DNA of 64,000 nucleotides from Actinospineispora acaciae DSM 45401 (GTDB taxonomy: Bacteria; Actinomycetota; Actinomycetes; Mycobacteriales; Pseudonocardiaceae): NCBI RefSeq assembly GCF_000620785.1, contig NZ_JIAI01000004.1, positions 124,001-188,000 of the forward strand. Direction: 5' to 3'. Shown here piece by piece: positions 15,649 through 24,316 of this stretch (position 1 is the stretch's first letter; every line of letters begins with the position of its first letter). A program made the position numbers and the translations under genes. The notes under the pieces are model-generated. The model made no database searches and had not been told where the DNA came from. It was given only the letters and a program-made list of their open reading frames with translations.

Positions 15649-16248
15649 ATGAGCGACATGGACGATATTGGCGCACAGTGGCAGAAAGCCGAACGCGATG
15701 ACACCTTGACGTGGTGGAACGCGCCGGACTTCCTCGCAGCGAAAAGGCGCCTGCTAGATCTCTTTGAGCTCGTCCCCTCCATAAAGCAGGAGAGCGGGCG
15801 GCGTGAGTGGTGGCGGATCGTAGCTGCGCTCGGTGATGCCAGGAACCGCGCAGGGGAAATGGATTCGGACGAGCTGCAACAGCTCATGCACAACCCGCCA
15901 CCATCTGCAGATGAAGCTGTTGAACGGCTTGCATCGGCTGTAGTGCCGGTACTGGAGGACCGGACCTACGGGCGGCACATGCGGCACGCACTCAGAGAGG
16001 GAGCCGGAGAGCGCTTTGCGAGCCGGGAACGAGTCGAGGACGATCGTATCGCAGCTGTCGCGGAGTCACTGCTCCAAATGCTGTCATCCGAGCCGTTCCC
16101 CACGCTAATCATTCAGCTCGGGCATGCGAATGAGCCAGGGATACCAAGCCGGGCTTTTGGCAGAATGTGGCTGGACGACGCGACATCTTCTGCATGGACG
16201 GTAGTTCGAAGCTTCCACTCCGACGTAGCCAGATGGGGGCGCTACTGA
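15649..16248 (+). CDS. Hypothetical protein, lower-GC gene
   Basis: A 199-residue soluble, helix-rich protein (MSDMDDIGAQWQKAERDD at the start, ending HSDVARWGRY) with no domain I can identify. Its base composition and codon choice are visibly less GC-rich than the surrounding genes, suggesting recent acquisition. It lies between the small-gene operon and a convergent McrB-N nuclease gene; the 174 bp that follow it are AT-richer and hold no gene. Its association with a candidate defence nuclease makes an accessory or defence role possible, but nothing in the sequence shows it. Confidence 0.6.
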   Translation: MSDMDDIGAQWQKAERDDTLTWWNAPDFLAAKRRLLDLFELVPSIKQESGRREWWRIVAALGDARNRAGEMDSDELQQLMHNPPPSADEAVERLASAVVPVLEDRTYGRHMRHALREGAGERFASRERVEDDRIAAVAESLLQMLSSEPFPTLIIQLGHANEPGIPSRAFGRMWLDDATSSAWTVVRSFHSDVARWGRY

Positions 16249-16422
16249 TCTTCCTGGCGGTCCAGAGACGCCGCTAAAATCTTCGCCGACAACTTCTCGG
16301 CGACATTCAATATTCGCCCGAACTATCAACTCGTCCAGCACCAAACGGATCCGCAGATTGATAACTAATTTGAGCAGTGCGCGCAACCTGAAGGTCTCTA
16401 GGACGTGGGCGTGATCGAACGG

Positions 16423-17511
16423 TTAAATCGATCTAGGGCGCACGAGCTTGCGGCGTTCCGCCAGCTCGCACCCTCGCCACTGGCGGTCGTCAAGCCACAA
16501 TACGGCAATATCCAGTTCGTCGCTAAGCAACTGGCGAAGGCTCGGGCCGATGTCCTCGCTGAAAGCTGCCACCAGCAAGATCGTAGCTCGAATCTCGGCC
16601 TCGAAGAGCTGGAAACGATAGGTCAGCAGTTGTCCGATCGCCGCCCTAACAGCGTCGACGGCCCTCCCGCCCTTGACGGTCTTGACCTCGACAATGCACT
16701 GGGCCTCACCGGTTCCTGTCGGCTTTCGTAGCACGAGGTCGATGGGATGCTCGCTGGTGACGGCCCAACTGAGCGCATGCGCGTGCCGTTCGAGGTCGTT
16801 CACAACTGCCTCATGCAGGCGTGTCTTGACCAGCGTCCGAGGCGCCAACTCGACCGTGTAGTCATCGCTGCTCTTGGGAACGAAACGACGCATGCTTGCG
16901 GGCATCGGACGGTTGTCATCGGCGCGAGGGTCGCTGTTGATCCAGGCCGCTCCGGTTGCGTCGTCCAAGACGCTGGCCGCGCTGTCCAGGATGCGCAGCA
17001 TGGACCGGAGATCCCGGGACAGTTCCGCATCCCCCGGCTCCTCCTGCAGGCGGTAGGTCTTGGCCGCAATGCTGCCGGCGGCGTATCCGCGCTGCCGGGT
17101 CCCTGTTCCGAAGTGGTTCATATCAAGCGGCTCGTCCTTAAGCGAGATGGCTGCCCGTATCCGGTCGGCACGTCGCCTCAACTGAGTTCGCGCTTCCGCA
17201 GCGCCCAGCCTCAGGCGGAGTTGATCGCCGCCTTGTTGCACTGTCAAGGTGGCGGCTGCCGAGTCGGCGTGGCGGATTAGCGCGACGTACAGTCCTTCCT
17301 GGGGACGCACGGTGATATCCGGGTGGAAGACACCGATCCAAGGAGTGGCTGTCAGGCCGCCGCGCCCAACGTGCCCGGTAACTCTGTAGCCGACTGGAGT
17401 GCTCGCCTCAAAGTCCGAAACGATCTCGCGCATGCAGCGACCTGCCTCGATCAAGGTCGACACGCGCGACAGTTCGGTCATCAGCGCGTGTAGGGCCGTT
17501 CCGGCGCTCAT
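16423..17511 (-). CDS. McrB-N-terminal domain fused to PD-(D/E)XK nuclease
   Basis: A 362-residue protein. The N-terminal third matches the McrB-N fold (GYRVTGHVGRGGLTATPWIGV, then a VALIRHADSAAATLTVQQG strand), known as a binding module in McrBC-type modification-dependent systems. The C-terminal third has a restriction-endonuclease core: a helix HEAVVNDLERHA, strand with Asp (PIDLVLRK), and the ExK motif CIVEVKTVKGG followed by a QLLTYRF helix. There is no GTPase domain. ATG 17511 follows a GGGGGA site; upstream frames lack a good start. Probably a single-chain, DNA-modification-sensing nuclease used in defence; activity is inferred. Confidence 0.72.
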   Translation of the reverse strand: MSAGTALHALMTELSRVSTLIEAGRCMREIVSDFEASTPVGYRVTGHVGRGGLTATPWIGVFHPDITVRPQEGLYVALIRHADSAAATLTVQQGGDQLRLRLGAAEARTQLRRRADRIRAAISLKDEPLDMNHFGTGTRQRGYAAGSIAAKTYRLQEEPGDAELSRDLRSMLRILDSAASVLDDATGAAWINSDPRADDNRPMPASMRRFVPKSSDDYTVELAPRTLVKTRLHEAVVNDLERHAHALSWAVTSEHPIDLVLRKPTGTGEAQCIVEVKTVKGGRAVDAVRAAIGQLLTYRFQLFEAEIRATILLVAAFSEDIGPSLRQLLSDELDIAVLWLDDRQWRGCELAERRKLVRPRSI

Positions 17512-17790
17512 CGGTCCCCCGGGTTTGCCTCTGGAGCCCGTCCCTGCTCCACCCAACCTCTTGCTATCGGACTTGACCGTCAATAGTTACCTGGTTCGAT
17601 CAACGTTCGGATCGTCGAACCCCGGCAGGCGCCCCGTACGCGTGGGCCAGTTGCGGGCCAACAGTGCGGTGACTCAGCAAACAGCCTGGTCAGGCACGAA
17701 TCCGGCCTCTCCTCCGGAGGCGAGAGCGCAGGTTCGAATCCTGCTGAGGGCATCACTGACTCCGTGGCGGCCCGTCGCCGGTGGTCGAGG
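17512..17790. other. Intergenic region with tRNA 3'-end fragment
   Basis: A perfect T-arm GCAGG-TTCGAAT-CCTGC at 17728-17744 is followed by an acceptor-like TGAGGGC and A (17745-17752). A 5-7-5 hairpin GCCTC-TCCTCCG-GAGGC (17705-17721) lies upstream, but no matching GCCCTCA acceptor or D-arm precedes it and position 33 is not T. This looks like the 3' remnant of a tRNA, the kind of sequence left as an attachment site by integrative elements. No integrase gene lies in the window. Confidence 0.35.
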
Positions 17791-19197
17791 CTAGGCCGGT
17801 GTCCGGGTCGGTGGGTGGGCTGGTTGGCGGGCGGCGGTGCCGATGAGCAGGCCGGCGAACGGGATGGCGGCCAGCGCGATGCTCAGGGCGGTGCTGCCGC
17901 CGGTGACAAGGGTGAAGTTGGACAGCACCAGCCAGAGGGTGGCCAGCAGGCCGACGCATGCCAGCGCGGGGGCGATGCGGGCCTGCCAGTGCCGGCCGGC
18001 GACCTGGTCGCGGTGGCGGGCGAAGTAGGCAAGGACGGCCAGGGAGGTCGTGAACATCAACAATACGACGCCGACCGTCGCCACGCCGGCCATCGAGCCG
18101 AAGACGCCCACCAGCGGGTCGACGCCGAAGACCGCCAACGCCAGAACGATCACCGCCGCGGTGGCGGTCTGCACCAGCGAGGAGAACGCCGGGGAGTCGT
18201 GCCGCGGGTGCACGGTGCCCAGGCGCGGCGGTAGCAGGCCGCGGGTGGAGAGCGCGAACTGGTAGCGGGCGATGACGTTGTGGAAGGACAACACGCAGGC
18301 GAACAGGCTGGTCAGCAGGAGCACGTTGACGATGTCGCGGCCCAGTCGGCCGAGCCAGGCGTCGGTGGTGTCCAGCAGCATGTTGGCGTTTCCGTCGAGG
18401 GTGGCCTTGGCGACGGTGGCCACCTGGTCGGGGCCGATCGCCACCACGAACGACCAGCACGTCAGCGCGTAGAAGCCGCCGATGATGAGCACCGCCGCGT
18501 AGGTGGCGCGCGGGATCGTCCGGTCGGGGTCGCGGGCCTCGTCGCGGAACACGGCGGTCGCCTCGAAGCCGATGAAGCCGGTCGTGGCGAACAGCACCGC
18601 GACGCCCAGCGCGCCGCCGGCGAACACGTCCGGGTGGAACGACGCGAGCGTCAGGCCGGCGGGGCCCGGCCTCGCGGCGATGGCGATGTCCAGGACGAGC
18701 ACGATGCCGATCTCCAGTGCCAGGGCCACGCCGAGCACCTTCGCGCTGAGCTCGATGTGCCGGTAGCCGAGCAGCGCGACGATGGCGAGCACCGCGAACG
18801 AGTAGGCCGGCCAGGGGACCTCGGGGCCGCCGTAGAACCGCACGGCGTCGCCGATGGCCCAGCCGACGTAGCCGTAGATGCCGACCTGGATCGCGGTGTA
18901 GGTGATCAGCGCGACCACGGCGATGCCGGTGCCGGGCCGCCTGCCCAGCCCGACCGTCACGTAGGAGAAGAACGCGCCGGCCTCCGGGACGTGTGGCGTC
19001 ATCGTCACGAAGCCGATGCTGAACAGCAGCAGCACCAGGGCGGCGATGAGGAACCCGACGGGCGCGCCCGGGCCGTTGCCCAGGCCCATGGCCAGCGGCA
19101 TGTTCCCGCCGATCACGGTCAGCGGCGCCGCGGCGGCCACCACCATGAACACGACGCCGACGGCACCGAGGCGCCCGGTGAGACGGTGCCTGCTCAT
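17791..19197 (-). CDS. APC-family amino acid permease
   Basis: A 468-residue transporter with 12 predicted helices. The first reads LGAVGVVFMVVAAAAPLTVIGG, the APC TM1 with its unwound substrate-binding segment, and a GFEATAVFRDEARDP stretch after TM6 is characteristic of the superfamily. ATG 19197 overlaps the stop of the P1 peptidase gene (ATGA), so the two are coupled. The likely job is uptake of an amino acid or amine released by that peptidase. A divergent TetR gene probably controls both. Confidence 0.85.
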   Translation of the reverse strand: MSRHRLTGRLGAVGVVFMVVAAAAPLTVIGGNMPLAMGLGNGPGAPVGFLIAALVLLLFSIGFVTMTPHVPEAGAFFSYVTVGLGRRPGTGIAVVALITYTAIQVGIYGYVGWAIGDAVRFYGGPEVPWPAYSFAVLAIVALLGYRHIELSAKVLGVALALEIGIVLVLDIAIAARPGPAGLTLASFHPDVFAGGALGVAVLFATTGFIGFEATAVFRDEARDPDRTIPRATYAAVLIIGGFYALTCWSFVVAIGPDQVATVAKATLDGNANMLLDTTDAWLGRLGRDIVNVLLLTSLFACVLSFHNVIARYQFALSTRGLLPPRLGTVHPRHDSPAFSSLVQTATAAVIVLALAVFGVDPLVGVFGSMAGVATVGVVLLMFTTSLAVLAYFARHRDQVAGRHWQARIAPALACVGLLATLWLVLSNFTLVTGGSTALSIALAAIPFAGLLIGTAARQPAHPPTRTPA

Positions 19198-20291
19198 CGG
19201 TCCTCCGAACGGTTGTCGAATGCCCGCCGCAGCAGGTCGTGGTCGATCGCGTGGGCCGTGACCCCGTGCGGACCGGTGAGCGTCGTGGCGGCCACCATCG
19301 CGTTGAGGATGGCCTCCTCGGTGGCCTCGATGGTCATGTCGAACAGCCGCGTCATCAGTTGCGGCGCGACCATCCGCAGCGGTATCTCGGGGCGCGCGGC
19401 GTGCGGGTCCTCGTCCCAGGCGTACGGCGGGATGCCGGTGTTGCCGGTCGCGAACGCGAGCATCAGGTCGCCGCTGTACTGCTCGCCGGTGCCGCCGACC
19501 CGCGCCACGGCCAGCGCGGCACGCTGGGCGAGCCGGGTGCACTGGTGCGGCAGCAGCGGCGCGTCGGTGGCGACGATGACGATGATCGACCCCGAGCCGG
19601 GTTGGTACCGGTCGGGCGACTCGGGAAGCGGCACCCGGTCCGGTCCGATCAGCCGCCCGACCGGCACGCCGTCGACCTGCAGCCGCTCGCGCCGCCCGTG
19701 GTTGGCCTGCACCAGGACGCCGACGGTGTACCGACCGTTCGCGGTGCCGGACACCCGCGACGCCGTCCCGATGCCGCCCTTGAAGCCGTGGCAGATCATG
19801 CCGGTGCCGCCGCCGACGTTGCCCTCCGCCACCGGCCCCGGACCGGCGGCCGCCAGGGCCGCGTCGACGTGCTCGGCGCGCACGTGGTGGCCGTTGATGT
19901 CGTTCAGCAGGCCGTCGTACGTCTCGCCGACCACCGGCAGCGACCAGTAGACGCCCGGCCCCCTCGCCCGAACCTGCGCCCGGACCAGCGCGTCGCGGAC
20001 CACGCCGACGCTGTGCGTGTTCGTCAGCCCGATCGCCGAGGTCAGCTCGCCGGACTCGCGGATCCACTCCAGTCCGGTGAGCTCGCCGCTGCCGTTGAGC
20101 CGGTGCGCGCCGGCAAAGACGGGTTCGGTCCAGATGTCGGCGTGCGGGAGCACGACCGTCACGCCGGTGTGCACCCCGGACGGCTCGTCCAGGGTCACCT
20201 GCCCGACGCGCACGCCGGACACGTCGGTGATGGCGTTGTCCGCTCCGGTCGGGTGCCAGCCGACGACGATGCCGAGATCCCTGGCTCGCAC
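19194..20291 (-). CDS. P1-family aminopeptidase (DmpA/BapA-like Ntn hydrolase)
   Basis: A 365-residue member of the DmpA/P1 peptidase family, whose precursors cut themselves before a catalytic serine. The family elements are all present: ITDVSGVRVGQVTL near the N-terminus, NVGGGTGMICHGFKGGIGTA, QANHGRRERLQVDG, and GSGSIIVIVATDAPL, in which the Ser after Gly is the expected cleavage point and nucleophile. DmpA-type enzymes release N-terminal D- or L-amino acids or beta-amino acids from short peptides. GTG 20291 follows AGGAG. The downstream permease is coupled by ATGA. Confidence 0.88.
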   Translation of the reverse strand: MRARDLGIVVGWHPTGADNAITDVSGVRVGQVTLDEPSGVHTGVTVVLPHADIWTEPVFAGAHRLNGSGELTGLEWIRESGELTSAIGLTNTHSVGVVRDALVRAQVRARGPGVYWSLPVVGETYDGLLNDINGHHVRAEHVDAALAAAGPGPVAEGNVGGGTGMICHGFKGGIGTASRVSGTANGRYTVGVLVQANHGRRERLQVDGVPVGRLIGPDRVPLPESPDRYQPGSGSIIVIVATDAPLLPHQCTRLAQRAALAVARVGGTGEQYSGDLMLAFATGNTGIPPYAWDEDPHAARPEIPLRMVAPQLMTRLFDMTIEATEEAILNAMVAATTLTGPHGVTAHAIDHDLLRRAFDNRSEDR

Positions 20292-20381
20292 GCTGCTCCT
20301 CCGGGGGAAGTTGTTTTCACTGACGGAAAATAATGAGCCCGCCCCGGTGATTCCGCAAGGGGTCGGCGCGAGAATGGGCCG
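20292..20381. promoter_or_regulatory. Divergent promoter with TTTTC-GAAAA operator
   Basis: The 90-bp gap between the peptidase and the TetR gene holds TTTTC-ACTGACG-GAAAA at 20314-20330, an AT-rich inverted repeat standing out from GC-rich flanks. Its size and position suit autoregulation by the divergently encoded TetR protein. Confidence 0.5.
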
Positions 20382-20993
20382 GTGCCACGACCCAACCGAC
20401 AGCGCGAGCGACGACAGGAGATCCTCGACGCCGCCATCGACCTCATCGAGCGTCACGACCTGGCCACCCTGCGCGTCACCGACGTGGCGGCCGAGCTCGG
20501 GCTGACCGCCAACGCGGTGCGGTACTACTTCAAGGACATGCACCAGCTGCTGTCCGAGCTGGCGCTGCGGTCGGACGTGCGGTTCTACGACGACCGCCTG
20601 GCCATGGTGCGGCGCACGGCGGACCCGGCCGAACAGCTGGCGCTGACGATCGCCTCCGGGCTCCCGACCGGACCCGAGGACGCCGAGTGGCGGGCCATCT
20701 GGCGCGCGGTGCTGGCGGCGGGCTTCGAGCTCGACCAGCGCCGCGAGGTGCAGGGCATCTACCACCGGCAGGTGGGGCTGTACGCGGAGATCCTCGCCGG
20801 GGGCGCCTCGGCCGGACGGTTCGCGCTGCGGGGACCCGCCCAGGACGCCGCCATGACGCTGATGGCCATGGAGGACTACCTCGGCTACCGGATCGTGGCG
20901 CGCGATCCCGACGTCACCAGGGCCACCGCCCTGCGGCTGATGCGCCAGTACGCCGAGATCGTCACCGGGGTCGCGCTGCCCGCGACGAGCTGA
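20382..20993 (+). CDS. TetR-family transcriptional regulator
   Basis: A 203-residue regulator. The N-terminal HTH spans RQEILDAAIDLIERHDLATL, VTDVAAELGLTANAVRYYF and FKDMHQLLSEL, the exact TetR layout. The C-terminal ligand domain is alpha-helical, without an identifiable ligand. It starts at GTG 20382, divergent from the P1 peptidase/permease operon, and probably represses it through the inverted repeat in the shared gap. It is convergent with the ParB-like gene that ends at 21000. Confidence 0.88.
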   Translation: MPRPNRQRERRQEILDAAIDLIERHDLATLRVTDVAAELGLTANAVRYYFKDMHQLLSELALRSDVRFYDDRLAMVRRTADPAEQLALTIASGLPTGPEDAEWRAIWRAVLAAGFELDQRREVQGIYHRQVGLYAEILAGGASAGRFALRGPAQDAAMTLMAMEDYLGYRIVARDPDVTRATALRLMRQYAEIVTGVALPATS

Positions 20994-20999
20994 GACGCG

Positions 21000-21722
21000 T
21001 CAGCGTGCGGTGAGGCCGGCGCGGCGGTCGCGGTCGGCGAGGGCGGCGGCGTACAGCTCGATGTCGCGCAGGCCGACGCCCCGCCCGCTCGCCCGCAGCC
21101 GGGCGACCAGTGGCACCACCTCGTCGGTCCACCACCGCTGCCCCAGCTCGCGCGGGCCGACCCCGACCAGGCCCCGCCGGAAACCCCAGGCCTCGGCGGC
21201 GTCGGCCAGCCGCGCCCAGTCGGCGGGGCTGTCCAGCCACAGCGTGGGCCGGGTGTCGGCGGGCAGCGACACCCGCGTCAGGAACTCCCGCTCGGCCGCC
21301 TTGCTGGCCAGGTGCGACAGCCGCAGGCACCACATCGCGTAGGCGGTGGTGCAGATGCGGCGGACGATCGCCGGCACGCTGTGCTGCTCGCGCGCCCTGG
21401 CCACGGACACCCGGTGGTGCCCGTCGACCACGAAGTACATCTCGCCGAGCTGGATCAGCTCCACCCGGGGCAGCGCGATCCCGGCGGCGACCGCCTCCGC
21501 GACCGACCGGTGACGCGCCCGCAGCGCCTGGTTCAGCAACCGGAATTGCGCGTCGAAGTCCCCGGCGCGGCCGACGGTGCCGACGATCCGCTCGGTGCGC
21601 ACGTCGTCCGGGTAGACGATCACGTCGCCGTCCCGTCCCAGCGCGGCGATCGCGTCCGCGAAGAGCACGGGCGCGCGGTAGTCCGGGTCGTCGCCGCGCA
21701 GGTCCCGCAGCCACCGGCTCAT
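21000..21722 (-). CDS. ParB/Srx-domain protein
   Basis: A 240-residue protein with a ParB-N/sulfiredoxin-like core: a VELIQLGEMYFVVDGHHRVS segment, in which DGHHR replaces the GxxRxxA nucleotide-binding box of ParB. The C-terminal half is helical. Stand-alone proteins of this kind are frequent in actinobacteria and are often labelled chromosome-partitioning protein, but they lack the ParB HTH and are unlikely to segregate DNA. They may bind or hydrolyse nucleotides. The gene starts at ATG 21722, five bases from the glycosyltransferase pseudogene's stop. Confidence 0.72.
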   Translation of the reverse strand: MSRWLRDLRGDDPDYRAPVLFADAIAALGRDGDVIVYPDDVRTERIVGTVGRAGDFDAQFRLLNQALRARHRSVAEAVAAGIALPRVELIQLGEMYFVVDGHHRVSVARAREQHSVPAIVRRICTTAYAMWCLRLSHLASKAAEREFLTRVSLPADTRPTLWLDSPADWARLADAAEAWGFRRGLVGVGPRELGQRWWTDEVVPLVARLRASGRGVGLRDIELYAAALADRDRRAGLTAR

Positions 21723-21726
21723 GCCC

Positions 21727-22677
21727 TCACTGTAGGGACTCGATCACGTCGGCGGCCGCCGACGCCCCACCGGCGGCCGGCCAGGCGCGGGCCGTTGGCG
21801 AACTGGTCGGCCGCCTGCGGCACCGCGACCCCCGCTCCCGGACGACGACGTCGTTCGGGATGTCACCGAGCCCGGCGACGTCGGTGTACGGGCCGACGGC
21901 GAGCACCGTCGTCCAGCCGGTGCCGTGCATGGCCGTGATGCAGTCGCGCCAGAACCCCGGCCGGTCGCTGAAGGCCGACCCCAGCGACACCAGCAGCAGC
22001 GGCCGGTCCGGCGGTGTGCCGAGATCGGCGAACGAGCCCTGGTGCGAGCGGTCGCCGATCACTGGTCCGACGAAGGTGTAGCGGGCGCGGTCGACGCGGT
22101 CGAGGTTCGGCTGCATCGCCTCGGGGATCAGCACCACCGACCGGTCCGGCGCGCCGAGGAACTCCCGGTTCCCGAGCCCGACCCCGACCTCCGCGAGCCA
22201 GCCGTCCATCTCCGACTGCCAGGCCAGGCCCTCCGGGGTGCCGTAGAAGGCATACGCCTCGGCAAAGTCCTCCTCGAAGGTGTCCCAGGCGATCATGTGC
22301 GGGGCCAGCTCCACCCTCGGCAGGTCGTGCACCCGCGAGTACGCGTGCCCGGCCCAGCCGCTGCCGTCGTAGCACAAGACGTCCGGCCTGTCGTGCTCCA
22401 ACGCCGGGCTGACCTGCGCGTAGGCACCGCGGGCCTCGTCGGACAACAACCGCATCACCTCGATCCCGCCCTCGGGCCGCTGCTCCCCCTTCGCCGGGTC
22501 GGGCAGGTCGGTGTGGATCAGCAGCGGGGTCGCGCCGGTGGCCGCGACGGCGGCGGCGAAACGGTCCGGGACCGGGTAGGTGACGCGGTGGCCGCGCGCG
22601 ACCAGCTCGGACATCACCGACAGGTTGGGGTGCACGTGACCGTGCGCGGCGCACGTGGACATCAGAACGTGGCTCAT
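21727..22677 (-). pseudogene. MGT-type glycosyltransferase remnant with internal deletions
   Basis: ATG 22677 (AGGAG upstream) opens a good GT1/macrolide-glycosyltransferase frame: STCAAHGHVHPNLSVMSELV, then PLLLVSLGSAFSDRPGFW and NDVVVRERG. The donor-sugar motif (HAGMGS-type) that should follow is missing. Near 21835 the homologous text continues in another frame as GVAVPQAADQFANGPRLA, then returns to the first frame for the family's C-terminal phrase AGGASAAADVIESLQ. That requires at least two deletions and two frame changes. At 316 residues it is about 80 short of normal. A non-functional remnant is likely. Confidence 0.7.
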
Positions 22678-22845
22678 CAGGACTCCTGGCTCGAACGGGC
22701 GGCGGCGGCGGAAGGCGAGCGCCTGGCTCAGCCGCACAGGAGTTCGAGAACCACGACGACGATCATGCCCGGCCCCGCCGGCCGGCTCACCCCAATTCCC
22801 CCGACCTGGCGGCGCTCGGCATCCGTGCCTCTGTTCCGCTGTTCC

Positions 22846-22961
22846 GCGAGTCGGGCGTTCTGGCACACCGAGTCGCGGGTTCTGGCACACGGTTCGACAC
22901 CGGTCGGCGGTCTCGGATGTGCCGAAAACCGCGACTCACTGTGCTGAAACGCGCGACTCGC
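22846..22961. repeat. Two direct plus two inverted copies of a 20-22 bp unit
   Basis: The units read GCGAGTCGSGcGTTCTGGCACA-like at 22846-22867 and 22868-22889. They are followed after 28 bp by reverse-complement versions at 22918-22937 and 22940-22961 (TGTGCCGAAAACCGCGACTC type). The whole forms a double hairpin ending four bases before the stop of the minus-strand MFS gene. A similarly organised array lies at 35804-35897. It may act as a terminator, mRNA-stability element or dispersed repeat; function is unknown. Confidence 0.7.
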
Positions 22962-22964
22962 CGA

Positions 22965-24224
22965 CTAGATGTAGCGGGGCCGCCCGGCCCGGGCGCCGGC
23001 GATGATCTGCGCGAGGTACACGACGGTCATCATGGCGAACGGCACGGTCCAGCCGCCGGTGACGTCGTGGAGCAGGCCGAACAGGAACGGCCCCAGCGCG
23101 GCCAGCAGGTACCCGATCCCCTGCGCCATGCCGGACAGGCGCGCGGTGTCCTCCCCGGTACGGGCGCGCAGCGCGATCACCGTCAGGACCAGGGAGAACA
23201 CGCTCATCCCGATGCCGACGAACAGCGCCCACAGCACCGGCGCGGCCCTCGGGGCGACCATCAGCCCGACCACGCCGAGCAACCCGACCAGCCCGAGCAG
23301 CACGATCCACCCGGTCTGGCTGCCCCGGCGCGCGGCCATCGCGGGCACCACCAGGCTGATCGGGACCGCGACCAGGGAGACCGCCCCGACCAGCATCGCC
23401 GCCGCCGGCCGGCTGACGCCGGCGTCCATCAGCACCAGGGGCAGCCAGCCGAGCATGATGTAGGCCAGGAAGGCCTGCCCGCCGAAGAATACGGTGACCG
23501 TCCACGCCAGGCCGCTGCGCAGCATCGACGTACCCGCCGGGCGGCGTTGCGCACCGCTCGACAGGCGCGCGGCCGCCCCGCTGCCTCCGCGCCGGCGCGC
23601 GTGGTGTCGGTACGCCACCGCCCACAACCCGAGCGCGAGCACCGCGAGCACCGCCCAGCCCGCCAGCGACCAGCGCCAACCGCCGAGCGCGTTGTCCAGC
23701 AGCGGGCTCAGCCCGGCGCCGAGCGCGCCGCCGCCCTGCAGCGCGGCGGTGTAGATGCCGGTCATCAGGCCGATCCGCAGCGGGAACGAGTCCTTGACCA
23801 CCACCGGGATCAGCACGTTGGCCAGCGCGATGCCGGAACAGGCCACCAGCGTCCCGCCGAGCATCAGGAACGGGCCGTCCAGCACCCGCACCACCAGGCC
23901 GACCCCGAGCACCCCCATCGCCGTCCCGACCGCCGGCCCGATCCCGAGGCGGCGCGACAGCCACGGCGCGGCCAGCCCGGCCACCGCGAAGCACAGCCCG
24001 GGCACCGTGGTCAGCAGCCCGGCCCAGGTGGTCGACGCGCCCATCGCATCGCGCGCCTTGTCCAGCACCGGGCCCACGCTGGTGATCGCCGGCCGCAGGT
24101 TCATCGCGGCCAGCACCACGGCGGCCGCGAGCAGCACCCCGCCCGCCGCGCGCTCGAACCCGGCGTGCGACGCGCTCGACAGTTGCTCCCTGGCCTCAGA
24201 CCTCACCGACACACGGACTACCAT
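22965..24224 (-). CDS. MFS transporter, CynX/NimT (cyanate-type) family
   Basis: A 419-residue, 12-helix major-facilitator protein. Features of the CynX/NimT branch include AAMNLRPAITSVGPVL in TM1, GLLTTVPGLCFAVAGLAAPW in TM2 and the loop WLSRRLGIG. CynX takes up cyanate and NimT 2-nitroimidazole, but most family members have unknown cargo. Several starts are possible between 24203 and 24224. It is divergent from a FadR-type GntR gene that probably regulates it; the 92-bp gap includes a short AT-rich promoter-like stretch (GATTGGTTCTATCGATTG). Confidence 0.82.
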   Translation of the reverse strand: MVVRVSVRSEAREQLSSASHAGFERAAGGVLLAAAVVLAAMNLRPAITSVGPVLDKARDAMGASTTWAGLLTTVPGLCFAVAGLAAPWLSRRLGIGPAVGTAMGVLGVGLVVRVLDGPFLMLGGTLVACSGIALANVLIPVVVKDSFPLRIGLMTGIYTAALQGGGALGAGLSPLLDNALGGWRWSLAGWAVLAVLALGLWAVAYRHHARRRGGSGAAARLSSGAQRRPAGTSMLRSGLAWTVTVFFGGQAFLAYIMLGWLPLVLMDAGVSRPAAAMLVGAVSLVAVPISLVVPAMAARRGSQTGWIVLLGLVGLLGVVGLMVAPRAAPVLWALFVGIGMSVFSLVLTVIALRARTGEDTARLSGMAQGIGYLLAALGPFLFGLLHDVTGGWTVPFAMMTVVYLAQIIAGARAGRPRYI

Positions 24225-24316
24225 CCCAGACGTAGGATGATTGGTTCTATCGATTGTGACGTGTCAGTCCCGGCCCGCGCGCCAGACAGGGCCGGATGTC
24301 CCCTCGGAGGCGCATC

